Assembly: GCA_014218235.1 (NCBI GenBank)
Contig: CM024758.1
Coordinates: forward strand, 75,774,206 to 75,838,205
DNA from: Colocasia esculenta
Taxonomy: Eukaryota; Streptophyta; Magnoliopsida; Alismatales; Araceae
Direction of reading: 5' to 3'
Length of the DNA: 64,000 nt
Shown in pieces: positions 22,721-33,620 of the stretch (positions are counted from its first letter, which is position 1; every line of letters starts with the position of its first letter). The notes under the pieces were generated by a model that worked only from the letters and a program-made list of their open reading frames with translations, did no database searches and was not told where the DNA came from. Made by a program: the position numbers and the translations under genes.

Positions 22721-23800
22721 CTGAGCCATTTGCCATAAAGCAAATTTCCTCACTCTCAGAGCTTGAGGACTTTTCTTCTTATTTCTCACTTGAGTTTTCA
22801 TCAGACCAAGTGGCAACCATTGCTTTTGGCTTCTTCTTGAAATTTTGATCTTTCTTGTATTTCTCCTCCTTGTTCTCAGGACATTCTCCCTTCATATGTC
22901 CTGGTTTTTGCAACTGTACAAATGACAACTTCATCAGATTTCTGATTTCTACTTGAATTGGCATTAGAAAAGGAGTGTTTCTTTTTCCTGATGGGAATTT
23001 CTTTTTCCCAGAGAGTTTTCCTTTCTATATTTTAAGAATTTTCTGAATTGCCTGGTCATGAGGGCAAGCTCATCCTCATTGGACTCAGACTCATCAGAAC
23101 TTGTTTTCCTCCTGATTCTTATCTTTGTTACTAGAAGAAGCTTTGAGGGCTACTGGTTTGGTTTTGATTATGTGCTCTTCATTTCTTTTCAGGTTTATTT
23201 CATAAGTCATTAAGGATCCTATCAATCATCCAAGAGATTTTGGACAAATCTTTAGAATCTTCGATGACTGTGGCCTTAGTGTGCCAAATTGAAGAGAGAG
23301 AGCGAAGATTTTCCTTACCAAATCAGCATCTTATAATCCTTACCTAAAGCCTTCAGTCCATTCACAATGATCATAACCTAGCAAACATTTCAGAAATTGT
23401 CTCATCAGATTTCATCATAAACATTCATACTCAGAAACAAGAATGTAGCTTTGGTTTCTTTTACTTGAGATGTTCCCTCATAGAGTAGCTCAAGCTTATC
23501 CCACATCTCCTTGGCAGATTTGCACATGGAGATCCTTGAGTACTCCTTAGGGTGGACTGCACATTGGATCATATTCATGGGACTATAGTTCAGGGTAGCC
23601 CTTCTAATCTGTTCCTTGGTGCAGGTTTCTTCCTCACCCTGGTTCTCATAGGGACCTACCTCGACTACTTTCTAGATTTCATAGTTTTGCGCTCTAAGGA
23701 AGACTTGCCTTCTATTCTTCCAATAGGAGTAGTCAGTCCCATTGAAGAAGGGTGGCCTATTAATGGAATGACCCTCAGCTATGAACCCTCTAGAATCCAT
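22721..23800 (-). pseudogene. gag of copia-1
   Basis: Start MDSRGFIAEG at 23800 (cat, 23798-23800), then the copia gag signature RPPFFNGTDYSYWKNR, FLRAQNYEI followed by an in-frame stop where relatives have Trp, NMIQCAVHPKEYSRI, KEMWDKLELLYEGTSQVKE (about 23480). The zinc knuckle near 22910 survives as QKPGHMKGECPE but a one-base deletion separates its first Cys. An acidic DENSSE stretch follows. The start lies 101 bp from the primer-binding site, as expected. Dead copy of the particle protein; SIRE-like lineage is likely from the gag style and downstream ORF. Confidence 0.85.
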
Positions 23801-23900
23801 TGAATCAAATTGATGGTGTAAAGAAGGAAACACTTAGCAAGCAAGCAAGTAAAACACACAGAACAACAGAAAGCACTCAGATCAGATCAGATATAAACCC

Positions 23901-23912
23901 GCTCTGATACCA
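23901..23912 (-). other. Primer-binding site of copia-1 (tRNA-iMet)
   Basis: Minus strand TGGTATCAGAGC, a perfect match to the complement of the plant initiator tRNA-Met 3' end, two bases from the LTR. Confidence 0.9.
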
Positions 23913-23914
23913 AT

Positions 23915-25405
23915 TGTAGGAACGAAAATAGGTTGGACCAGATCTAGAAGGGGGGGGGGTTGAATAGATCTAGGCCAAACTGCGGAAGCTTAGCCAATTT
24001 AATCAATGCTTGAATCAGAGGCAATTTGAAAGAGCAGTTTACAGAACTGATGAGTGATTGTGAATTATATATTAGAGTGTGAGATCAAGTTGAATAGAAG
24101 TGAATTCGAAAAACCCTATGCATACATCTAGCGCAAAGTGAATTTGAATCACAAATAAACCACTGCACAGAGATTTTTAGGTGGTTCGGAAATCACACCA
24201 TGTGATTCCTACATCCACCCCTCACACTGTGAGGATCCACTACACAACTTGGATACACCACACACACTGGAGCCTGACAACTCCACCACTTAGTTCTACA
24301 ACTCACACAAACTCTAGAGCAAGACTACTTAGACACCAAAGCACAACTGCTCAACCACAACTGAGTACAACGACCCACACTAAGCACACAGGCTCACAAA
24401 CAACTTGCTAGAACAAAAACACAAAGATCCAGATCCTCTAGCAAAGATCTGATCTATAAAGTTCATCCAAGAAGATTGATGCAACAGTTCATGCACAATC
24501 TCAAGAATGACCTAAAGAAACAGGGGAATTGAGGAATTGAGTTTAAGATCCTTGTTCTTCAAGTATACTCCCTTGTAGGGCTGAATTGTGAAGAAGCTTG
24601 ATCCCTTGAAGTCCCTGACCGATGCTCTGCAACTTGCACTTTGGATCTTCCTTGAAGTCTTCTCAATTGATTGCCTCTACTTGATCTGTTCCCTTGAAGT
24701 GATCTGATTGCATCTTCAATGATCAAACTCCACTTCTCGTGCTTGGACAATGAGATGGGGTGAAGGAGGCAAGAAGGAAGAACACTTCTTGCAGCGCAGG
24801 AGCTCTGGAAGCTCTTGGTTTCTTTCAGTGGCCCTCTGGCATTGTATGGGCCAATGTGTCCAAAAGTACCCTTGGGGTCACATGATCCAAGCCGATCCAC
24901 AAATCCCTAGAGTGCCACGTGTCCAGATGTACTTTAAGTGAAAAAGCTTTCGGAGTATGTCGCCTGCCCATAGTGTGTGTCGACACCTGTCCCAAACTGG
25001 CACAAAAGGTTCTCTGGAAGGGTCTCTATTGTCGACACTACTTCAGGCTGTGTCGACACACTGTCTAGAACTGCTAATAGGCGTTCTGGAACTGGATCTA
25101 GTGTCGACACCACTTGACCATTCTTCATCATGTTGCCCTGGGTTTGAAGTATGTGTCGACACCAGTAGGGGGCTGTGTCGACACTACCCTTGCAAGAATT
25201 GTATGTCCCTGAGAAATAAACACATAAATCATTAGTCCAATGTATTATCATGAATATAAATGATAAATGTGTTTGGAAACATGCTTTTTGAATATTGTTA
25301 TTGCATGTGTGATGTATTTAACATGTTCCACTTATTTCTGCATAAAATCACAACTTGTCATCATCAAAATTATGAGGGGAAATGTATGAAGTTCACACTC
25401 AACCC
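23915..25405 (-). mobile_element. 5' LTR of copia-1
   Basis: On plus it begins TGTAGGAACG at 23915, next to the primer-binding site, and runs to about 25405 (...CACTCAACCCA), where gag of copia-2 begins. The right edge is approximate. It contains the AGGTGGTTCGG motif at about 24178, common in plant copia LTRs, and a six-copy GTGTCGACAC cluster. No second LTR was found on the left. The Thr/Ser/His-rich open frames inside are not genes. Confidence 0.75.
24958..25190. repeat. GTGTCGACAC palindrome cluster, copia-1 LTR
   Basis: Six TGTCGACAC copies (near 24978, 25031, 25050, 25101, 25151 and 25174) with spacings of about 20-50 bp. In the minus-strand sense the cluster lies in the outer, presumed U3, part of the LTR. 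Confidence 0.65.
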
Positions 25406-26155
25406 AACATCTTGTAAGCATGGAGATTCAGTTGAGTCACCTGAGCTTGAAGATTCTTCCTCCTCGTTGTTTCTTTCAATTTGGACTTGCTTTAAGTACT
25501 AGTGACTTCTTTTTCTTCATATCATTATCTATTCTTTTCAAACCCAATTTATATGTCATTATGGAACAATCAATTGATCAACAGTCATAGTAAACAAATT
25601 CCTAGACTCTTCAACTACAGTAGCCTTTGTATGCCGCATAGAAGTTAAGGATCTAAGATTTTTTTCTGAAAGTTCATATTCAATAAATGTTTTTCATAGA
25701 CTTTTCAAGCCATTTGTCAAAAGAGCTAACCTACCATACATCTCTAAGATTGTTTCATCATTTTCATTTAAAGGCATCATACTCAGAAATTAACTAATTG
25801 AGTTTGGTTTCCTTTACCTCAGAAGTACCTAAGTAAATTACCATTAGACGATCCCATACTTCTTTGGCAGTTGCACATGAGGAGACTCTTGAAAACTCCA
25901 TTGGGTGAAGGGAGCAATGCGTGATGTTCATTGCACTCCAATTAGCATTTGACTTTTTGATTTGCTCTGTTGTCCATCTTTCTTCATCCTCTGGGAGCGC
26001 TCATATGGTCCACTACTAACCACCTTCCAGATTTGATGATTCAAGGCTCTTAAGAAGACCTGCATACATGTTTTCCAGTAAGTATAATTTCAACCATCAA
26101 AATAAGGAGGTCTATACATAGAGTGTCCTTTTGACAAATATCCCCTTAGATCCAT
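25406..26155 (-). pseudogene. gag of copia-2, truncated
   Basis: Start MDLRGYLSKGHSMYRPPYFDG (ATG at 26155, split as MDLRGYLSKG and HSMYRPPYFDG), a stop, then NYTYWKTCMQVFLRALNHQIWKVV, all typical copia gag and homologous to gag of copia-1. The frame breaks near 26000 (PYER region), then continues in pieces to the acidic, Ser-rich SSSSGDSTES near 25440. It ends where the LTR of copia-1 begins; the rest of copia-2 (pol, 3' LTR) is missing, so copia-1 inserted here and the left portion was later lost. Confidence 0.8.
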
Positions 26156-26203
26156 TTCACCTATACTCTACGAGCTGTTCAACCACAAGAATAGAGAGCC
26201 TAA

Positions 26204-26215
26204 GCTCTGATACCA
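26204..26215 (-). other. Primer-binding site of copia-2 (tRNA-iMet)
   Basis: Minus strand TGGTATCAGAGC, perfect, two bases from the LTR at 26218. Confidence 0.9.
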
Positions 26216-27302
26216 ATTGTTGGATCTAGGATGTAGTGAAATGGCAAATATAGACGGGGAGTTGAATAGATTTACAATGGGAACTTTAAACAATTAAAAA
26301 ATTACTTCACATTATAGATCTAAACAGACTCACAATTTTACTGAACTAATGTGAATGAGTGAATTGATGTGAGAGGAAATTAGATATGCAATGTGAATGC
26401 AGAAACCTATGTAAGCATCTAGTTGAAATTAGATCAAACCATTGCACAAGAGATTTTTTAGGTGGTTCGGCTCTCAGACGGAGACCTACGCCACCCCTCA
26501 CTCAAACCAAGTGAGGATTCACTAAACCGCTGATTCACAGCTTCAAACACTTGCTGACTCACAGCTTGAACGCTGACTCACAACTTGCCAACCGCTAATT
26601 ACACAGCTTATCCGGTGATTCACAGCTTCAAGGTTTGATAAAGCTTCTCAATCCACACACACACAGTATGAGATCAACACTCCTATCACCAGTATGAGAA
26701 CTCAATGAGTTCGGAGAAAAGTTTAAAAGGAAACATTCAAATACACAAGAAGATCAGAGTTAAGGGAAACAAATCCTCAAACACAAGTCCTTTGGTTTTG
26801 CGCAATTCCCTTTGGGTGTAATCGAACTCTGAATCTTCAGATCTTGAGAGTTGAAGGTGTGCTTCATATCATCTTGCACTATGCATCATCTGGTTGTGCT
26901 TTCAACCAATTTGATCTGAACTCCTTCAAATCAGCCTCAATTTGTGATACCCTATTTCAGATCTGATTTACAGAGAATTTCAGATATATGAACTTATGCT
27001 CTTGAGTTTCTCCACGGATGCTGAACTTTGTGCTTCTGCTCTTGCACTGGCTTCCTCGTCCACCTGCCTTCAAATCTTCCTCTTCTTTTCAGCTCTGCTG
27101 CTTCTTCTGTGTAAGATTCATGATGCTCTGTTTTCAGATCTATTGCTTGCATAATTCCTCTTCTTCCTCTGCTGTTTTCTTCTTGATCTGCTTTTGTTTC
27201 AGCACTCCAGAGCTTTCTCTCACTGCTTGCCCTTGATCCCCATGTCCTCTATGATGGAATCGCTGAATGGCTCAAAGGATGGCTGCTTCAGATGAGATGG
27301 AG

Positions 27303-27314
27303 GCTTATATAGCC
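27303..27314 (-). promoter_or_regulatory. TATA box of copia-2 LTR
   Basis: GGCTTATATAGCC on plus, reading TATATAAG on minus, downstream of the GTGTCGAC cluster and upstream of the gag start in the minus sense. Confidence 0.5.
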
Positions 27315-27519
27315 ACTGTGTAGTCCCATGAATGTGATAATGGTGTGAACAAAAACCTAGAATGGACCCAAGGTTGCCCGTGTCCAGAAAGCCTTTACCT
27401 CATTGCCACTTGGATGAAAGGGAAATTTGGTAATTATGGAATCTCCCAAAAAGATCTCAGAAAGAGATCACAGCCGCTGGATTTTATGCTCTGTGCAATT
27501 CTGGGTTTACAGAAAAAGA

Positions 27520-27915
27520 GTGTCGACCTACATTTCCATAGTGTCGACACTACTGATCAAATAAACACTTTCAGCTTACTGGTAGAACATTAGAGTCGAC
27601 CTGATCAACAGACAGAGTCGACATCCTGAGAATATTTCCAAAACCAGTTCACTGGATGACACTAGTGTCGACCTACTCTCAGCTAGTGTCGACCCTACTG
27701 GCAGCTTGTTCTTTAAGAACTTGCTGAGCCGGACTGGTAGAGTTAACCTTACTGTCAAGTAGCGTCGACCTGACTATGACTTTTTCTTCAGAAGCTTGTG
27801 GGCAGTGATAGTGTCGACCTATCTGACAAGTAGTGTCAACCTGACTGTGATTTTTTCTTCAGAAGCTTGTGGGCAGTCTGGTAGTGTCAACCTATCTGTC
27901 AAGTAGTGTCGAACT
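27520..27915. repeat. GTGTCGACC cluster with a 71-bp tandem duplication
   Basis: About ten GTGTCGAC-type sites between 27520 and 27912, some decayed to GTGTCAAC. A tandem duplication with units 27769-27839 and 27840-27911 shares TTTTTTCTTCAGAAGCTTGT and carries two sites per unit, so part of the cluster grew by duplication. Confidence 0.65.
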
Positions 27916-28168
27916 ACTATTTGTAAGAACTCTGCAAACCTATACAAATGAAGACTAGACCATCAAACCATGTCATTACAGTAAGATATGAAATATTAAG
28001 AACCAAAAATCTATTTTTAGTCATTATTGTAATAATGTAATATGTCATCATCAAAATCAAAGTATGAGTGTTGGACAACATTCACAACCAAATGTTTTAG
28101 TCATCATTAAAATCAAAGTATGAGAGTGTAGACATCATCAATATGTTATCGTCAAAACACACTCAACA

Positions 28169-30175
28169 GGAACCACTGCTAGCTCGGGGACGAGGACTAC
28201 CGCCCTGTCTCCTCTCCCGGCGCGCGCCCTGCCGCTACTGAGAAGTCTCACCTGGAAAGGAAGGGATGAGCTTCACAACAGAAGCTCAGTTGGGACAACC
28301 AATCTCCTACTAGCTCTAACAGGTAGTCCAAACTATGTACTTAATTAAAAGACAATAGTTATATCTTCCACTACAAATGGAAGCACGGAAGCAAGCTACT
28401 AACTACCAATGGTACGGAGAACACCATGGTCGGAAACTCCGTAAACCTGCACGACATGACCACCACACGATTGGCTACGCAAATAGGGAGAACCCCAACT
28501 GGACATGAGACACTAGCTACGGAGAACACAACCACTAGTCAACCGGTCAGTGCGTCCACTGACGTCTTATCCTCGACCCAGGTCCAAATCTCCACTCTCG
28601 TCAGAGTGGGGCAGGAAGACAAAGTAACATAGCTGTAACCGTTGTAGTATGGACGGACTACGGTCCCACGCCTGGCCTCTCTAGGTGGTTCCGGGGCCGC
28701 AAAGAGCAAGGCAGTGAGAAGAAGGACTGGTTGGCCTGCACCGGGTAGAACTCTCGCCGACCTTGGTGTCCCAGGCTAACCAAGAGAGCTGTGTAAATGA
28801 CTCGACGCCTCTGTCCTAACCACCATTTTCCCCTAAACTCCAGAGTCTATGACTCGAGTTTGCTCGTCACCCCAAACGCTCCCTCTAAGGCGCACGAGGA
28901 TGGGGGTCCCAAGCAACGGTAACAACATCTCTCACGAGATAAGCCCTCATGTGCGAGAACCCGGCGAACGACTAGTGTAGGACCATACTAGGGAACTCGC
29001 ACAGGTGCCACGGGTACAGTAGTAGAAGAAGCAGAAACAGTGAAGACTCCCCAAAAAACACGGAACTTCGCAAGACCCTACCTGTCTCTACTGTAGTCGT
29101 GACTCATCGGGCCGTCACGATCATGTCGCGACGCCCTACCCTGTCGCTACACTGTCGCGACGGCCCAAGCCGTCGCGACTTGTCACGACGCAAAAGAGCG
29201 TCGTGATGATGTCGCGGCGGCCATGGTGGTCGCGACATCATCGCGACCTCTATAACGGTCGCGTCTTCAGATGAGGGGGGTTCCGGTGCAGTCCTCATGG
29301 AGACCACCCCAAAATCTGATTACAAACAAACCACAGGGAGAGGGGAGCATGCTCAACATGTAGGAAAGCCATTAACCATGCAAACCACCGTCAAAACCCG
29401 ACAAACATGGATTTACATTAATCTAGGCTTGATGGAAATCTCACTCAACCACGAGCATGGTTCCTCAATTCCCACAACCCAAACCACGAGAAGAACATGA
29501 TCTCAAGGGGGACGGGAGCATGCTTAGAACGAGTGAGAGAAGAGGGACCTACCTCCACAAGTAGAGCCGACCCGTTGGGGCTTCATGTCGGAATAGCCAC
29601 CTCCTCCTCGCTCCAAGCACCAAGAACACGTCCCTACACGAAGGAGACGTCACCGCCTCGCCACGAGCACCCAAAACCACCGGAGAGTACAAGAGGGCTC
29701 GGGAGACGGAGAAGAGGGAAGAAGAAGAAGAAAAGGGGGGAGAAGGGGAAATGGGGCACATCCCTCGATTTTAAACCTATGAGCCTAAGATGCGACGGGT
29801 CGGGCCTGGCAGGACAACAAACATGTCGCGACGCCTGTAGGCATCGTGACCATGTCACGACGGCCACCCACGGCGTGAACCCAAAAGGAGGTCAAACCTC
29901 GAAGATTGGGAAACAAGAATGCGACAACTCACCAGTCACGTCAACGTTGTATGCACTGACACCCCCACAAGACCGTTCTAACAGAAGAGATTGGGGTCAT
30001 GTCCGACAGAAAAGCAATCGTGTCGCCTACAGACGGTGCGACAAGAACCCGACAGCCACCCCCGTCACACCAAGACGTGTTGGCCAGGTGTATCGCCAAA
30101 CAAACCCTGTCACGGCGGGCTTCCCCATCGCGACCCTAAGGACGGGGCCAATGGACCAAGGGGCCAGGTCTTAAA
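28169..30175 (-). mobile_element. 3' LTR of chromovirus B, truncated
   Basis: Matches the right LTR of B from about 35484 to 37416. It lacks the 296 bp corresponding to 35188-35483, cut off by copia-2. The inner edge reads GGTCTTAAA (30175), a decayed form of GGTCTTACA at 37416. TCGCGA clusters at 29118-29260 and 29822-30140. A 225-residue open frame on plus inside it has no domain and is not a gene. Confidence 0.85.
29100..30140. repeat. TCGCGA clusters of LTR B, left copy
   Basis: Dense TCGCGAC sites at 29130-29260 and looser ones at 29820-30130, mixed with TCACGAC, TCGTGAT and similar CpG-decayed forms. A minus TATA-like GGTTTAAAA lies between them near 29770. Confidence 0.6.
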
Positions 30176-30176
30176 T

Positions 30177-30190
30177 CCCACCCTCCTTAA
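30177..30190 (-). other. Polypurine tract of B
   Basis: Minus strand AAGGAGGGTGGG next to the inner end of the 3' LTR; primes plus-strand synthesis in intact elements. Confidence 0.65.
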
Positions 30191-30720
30191 GAAATTTCCT
30201 CTCTAAATTAAAAGAAACTCAGTTTCAACAAGAAGCAACACAAAAGGGAAAACAACATACCGGTCAATCAAACAAATATGGGAACTGCTCTGCATCTCAT
30301 CCTCGCACTCCAAGTGGGCTTGCCACCAATGCGGTTCTCCCAAACAACCTTGATCAGTGTAATCTGCTTCCTGCGCAACTATTGCACTCTACGGTCCACA
30401 CATGATCGAGAACTCTGGCGCTACCTCAAGCTGTGAGTAGTCCAACACGTGCGACGGATCTGCAACGTACCTCCTGAGCTACGAAATGTGGAAAACACTG
30501 TGCACCCTGCCAACTCTGCCGGAAGGCTCAACCTGTAAGCCACCTCGCTGATCCTCTCTAAGATAGGGAAAGGCCCAATACACCTCGGACTAAGCTTTCC
30601 CTTCCTGCCAAACCTCATAACACCCTTGGTCGGTGAAATCCGCAAGAACACAAGGTCACCCACACTGAACTGCAACGGCCTCCTGCGGATATCTGCATAG
30701 CCCATCTCGCTACTCTGCAT
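30191..30720 (-). pseudogene. Integrase C-terminus and chromodomain of B
   Basis: MGYADIRRRPLQFSVGDLVFL, then VMRFGRKGKLSPRCIGPFPILERI and VAYRLSLPAEL are the GPY/F-type C-terminal module of chromovirus integrase. Beyond about 30420 the VLDYSQLEVAPEF stretch leads into a chromodomain in broken frames (near 30380-30250: an aromatic W in VVWEN and a WE(C)ED end). Chromodomains in this lineage direct integration to heterochromatin. Frameshifts and a stop break it. Confidence 0.7.
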
Positions 30721-30859
30721 GCCTGACTAAAATGACTTTGTCTGCACACTGCTCACCATCTCTGGTTCTAAAAGCTGCCTCTCACCGACCTCGAACTAGT
30801 GAAGTGGTGTCTTGCACGGGTGACCATACAAGGCCTCGTATGGTGCCATTTTGATGTCA

Positions 30860-31660
30860 AGTGATAACTGTTGTTGTATGCAAAGTCTACCATTGGAAGT
30901 GCGACTCCCAGGTGCCACTCCAGTCCAAACAACATGCTCTCAGCATATCTCCAAAGTCTGAATCATTCTCTCTGACTGCCCATTTGACTGTGGGTGATAC
31001 GCTGAACTCAGCCTCAACTCTGTACCAAGAGCTCTCTACAAATAGCGCCAAAACCCTGATGTAAACCTTGGATCTCTGTCTGAGACGATCGAAACTGGGG
31101 TTCCGTGCAACAAACAACTCGGTCCACATATAGTCTGGCAAGCATGTCCACTGACCAAGACATCCGAACTGGAAGGAAGTGCACTGACTTGGTCAATCGA
31201 TCCACGATCACCCAGATGCCATCATGCTTCTGCGGAGTACGAGGCAAAACAACCACAAAGTTCATAGTAATGTTGTCCCACATTCACTCGGGAATGGGTA
31301 ACGACTGTAGCTCACCACCACGACGTTGATGCTCAGCCTTCACCTGCTGATAGGTAAGGCACCGAGCAAACAAACTCTGCCATGCTCCTCTTCATCTCTG
31401 GCCACCAGAAGAACCTCTCAGGTTATGGTACATTTGGTGAACCAAGATGAACATCATACCTCGACCTGTGTGCCTCTGACAACAGCGCTTGGTGCCCATC
31501 ACTGGGAACATACAATCTGCCTCTAAACTTGACCTCACTCTCCTCGTCCAGCTCAACATTTGGCATCTGCAGAAGATCTACCAACTCTGAGTCTGCCTGC
31601 TGTGCCTCCAACACCTGACGGTATACTGACGGACGAACTGATAGACTGGTCATCATTGCA
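30860..31660 (-). pseudogene. Integrase core of B
   Basis: From the right: VYRQVLEAQQADSELVDLLQ and FRGRLYVPSDGHQALLSEAHRS lead into the zinc-binding region; ITMNFVVVLPRTPQKHDGIWVIVDRLTKSVHFLPV (31270-31170, a domain start) shows Asn where the first catalytic Asp normally stands; VSDRDPRF is in another frame near 31080, then sequence with NGQSERMIQ-type similarity near 30960. Several frameshifts. Non-functional. Confidence 0.75.
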
Positions 31661-31699
31661 CGGTCTCTGCACCTCGAAGGGTAGAAAACTCTCTAGGAC

Positions 31700-32460
31700 A
31701 AATCCTCAAACAACTCTCTACTCTCTATGACCATCAACAAACTCAAGCAAACACGCTTGCCCAAAGCATCTGCCACGACGTTAGCCCATCCTGGCTAATA
31801 GGAGAGGGTAAGGTTGTAGTCCTTCAAGTACTCAATCCATCAGTGCTGCCTCAAGTTCAAATCCTTCTGAGTGACGATATAATGCTAACTATGATGGTCG
31901 GTGAAGATCTAGAATGCCTCGATGTACAAATAGTGCCTCCACAACTTCGAGCGAACACCACTATTGCCAACGCTAAGTCGTGGGTAGGGTAGTTCTCCTC
32001 ATGCTTCTTGAGCTTCCGAGAAGCATAGGCAATGACCCCACCATGCTGCATTAGCATTGTGCCCAAACATGACCTCCACACGTCGGTGTAGACCACAAAA
32101 CCTCCGCTACCTGATGGCAAGACTAACACTGGCGCTGAAGTCAATCCCATCTTCAGCTCCTGAAAACTCCACTTGCAGTCCTGAGTCCAAACAAATCTGG
32201 CCTCGAGTCTGGTCAACCTGGTCAATGGCTCTACAATTCTGGAAAAATCTTGGATGAACCTCCAGTAATAGCCTGCCAAACCCATAAAGCTGCAAACCTC
32301 TGACACTGAAGTGGGCTGCTCCCAAGACAACACTGCCTCAACCTTGGCAGGGTCCACTGCCGCACCAGAACGTAAGATCACGTGCTCGAGAAAGTGCACC
32401 TCCTTCAGCCATAATTCACACTTGTCGAACATGGCATAAAGTTGGGACTCTGCAGCGTCT
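31700..32460 (-). pseudogene. RNase H and RT thumb of B
   Basis: KCELWLKEVHFLEHVI and AAVDPAKVEAVLSWEQP (32420-32310) are the RT-RNase H boundary; GLAGYYWRFIQDFSRI; LTSAPVLVLPSGSGGFVVYTDV carries the first RNase H Asp; MLMQHGGVIAYASRKLKKHEENYPTHDLAL follows with the Glu-equivalent region. The frame then breaks near 31950. Typical Ty3/gypsy RNase H. Confidence 0.8.
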
Positions 32461-32990
32461 CTAGCACGATCCTCAAGTGATCCTCGTGCTCCTCCTTACA
32501 CTCCGAGTAGACCAAATGTCATCTACAAAGATGACCACAAACCGATGTAGGTACTCACTGAACACCCTATGCATCAAATCCATAAAAGCTGCGGGTGTGT
32601 TCGTGAAACCAAACGACATCACGACGAACTTAAAGTGCCTGTACCTCGAACAAAAAGCTTTCATGCTAATATCAGACTCTCTGATCCTCAACTAGTAGTA
32701 GCCTGACCTCAAGTCAATCTTCTAGAACACTCTGGCTGACTGCAACTCGTCAAACAAGTCATCGATCCTCAACAACGGATACTTGTTCTTCACGGTTACT
32801 TGGTTCATCTGCCTATAATCGATGCACAACCTCAAACTGCCATCCTTCTTCCTCACGAACAGCACTGGCGCTCCCCACAGAGAACGACTCGGACTGATGA
32901 AACGTAGCTCAAGCAACTCCTGTAATTGGCGCTTCAACTCGCGCAACTCAGCCGGAGCCATCCGGTAAGGTGCCTTAGACAAAGGCATCG
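32461..32990 (-). pseudogene. Reverse transcriptase of B
   Basis: APYRMAPAELRELKRQLQELLE, FISPSRSLWGAPVLFVRKKDGSLR, CIDYRQMNQVTVKNKYPL and RIDDLFDELQSARVF (32988-32725), then after a frame change FKFVVMSFGFTNTPAAFMDLMHRVF and the active site VIFVDDI (FVDD at 32518-32529). Key aspartates are encoded but the reading frame is interrupted around 32700 and just after FVDD. Confidence 0.85.
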
Positions 32991-33215
32991 TACAGGCAAA
33001 AGCTCAATGGAGAACTCTACATCCTTTGGGAAAACATCAGAGAACTCACAAACAACAAGCACATCAAAAACCGACGACCCTTCTAGGCTCCAAGGAACAA
33101 ACAGAAGCAAGATATTCTACACAGCCATCACAGATCAAACAACGAGCTCTATAGAAAGAAATAAAAGGTGGACGGGTAGACCGGATTCCACGGAAGCAGA
33201 GAACGGGCGCTCCAA

Positions 33216-33620
33216 CTATCTCAAACTGAACGGTCTTCCACTGACAATCAACCACAGCTGACTAAGCCTCCAACAGTTCATGCCCAGGATGATGTCAAAG
33301 TCACAAAGCTGCAACGCGTACAACCTGGCCGGCAATTGGTGTCCCTGGACCTCAACTCTGACACCCTCCAGGTAACTAAAAGAATGCATGTAATCACCTG
33401 ACGGGAGATCGACCATCACATCACACTGCCTCTCAGGTGTGTGACGAACGAGAGACTTGTAAAACTCCTCGGAAGCAAAACAAAGAGAAGCACCTGGGTC
33501 AACCAAAACACGAGTAGCTCTACCAAGGATGGGCAAGGTACCTATAACTAGGTTCAACGTGTCGGCCTGCTCCCTGGTGAGGGCCATCACACGACCACGT
33601 CCACGCCCATGCTGAGGCAC
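33216..33620 (-). pseudogene. Protease of B
   Basis: MALTREQADTLNLVIGTLPIL, then VLVDPGASLCFASEEF (Asp of the active site; DPGAS where DSGAT is usual), MHSFSYLEGVRVEVQG, LPARLYALQLCDFDIILGMNCW. The order and the ILGM(D)W end are those of Ty3/gypsy retropepsins; Asn replaces the expected Asp in the last motif. An open frame of 134 codons survives, so this is among the better kept parts of B. Confidence 0.8.

Larger units (their letters stand above)
26218..28168 (-). mobile_element. 5' LTR of copia-2
   Basis: Terminal inverted repeat TGTTG...CAACA gives clear ends (26218 and 28168), 1951 bp. AGGTGGTTCGG at about 26460 matches the copia-1 LTR. On the minus strand a TATA box GCTATATAAGCC lies at about 27303-27314, with the GTGTCGAC cluster 200-600 bp upstream. 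It interrupts LTR B: B sequence starts immediately at 28169. Confidence 0.85.

Noticed and set aside
24181..24411. Thr/His-rich frame
   Set aside because: Within the copia-1 LTR; CAC-rich composition only.
24958..25190. CRISPR-like array of GTGTCGACAC
   Set aside because: Repeats are only 8-10 bp, palindromic and irregularly spaced, and this is a plant retroelement LTR.
29497..30174. 225-codon open frame on plus, the longest in the window
   Set aside because: It lies inside the 3' LTR of B, is Arg/Pro/Thr-rich without any domain, reads antisense to the element, and the matching part of the right LTR (36832-37410) does not keep it open.
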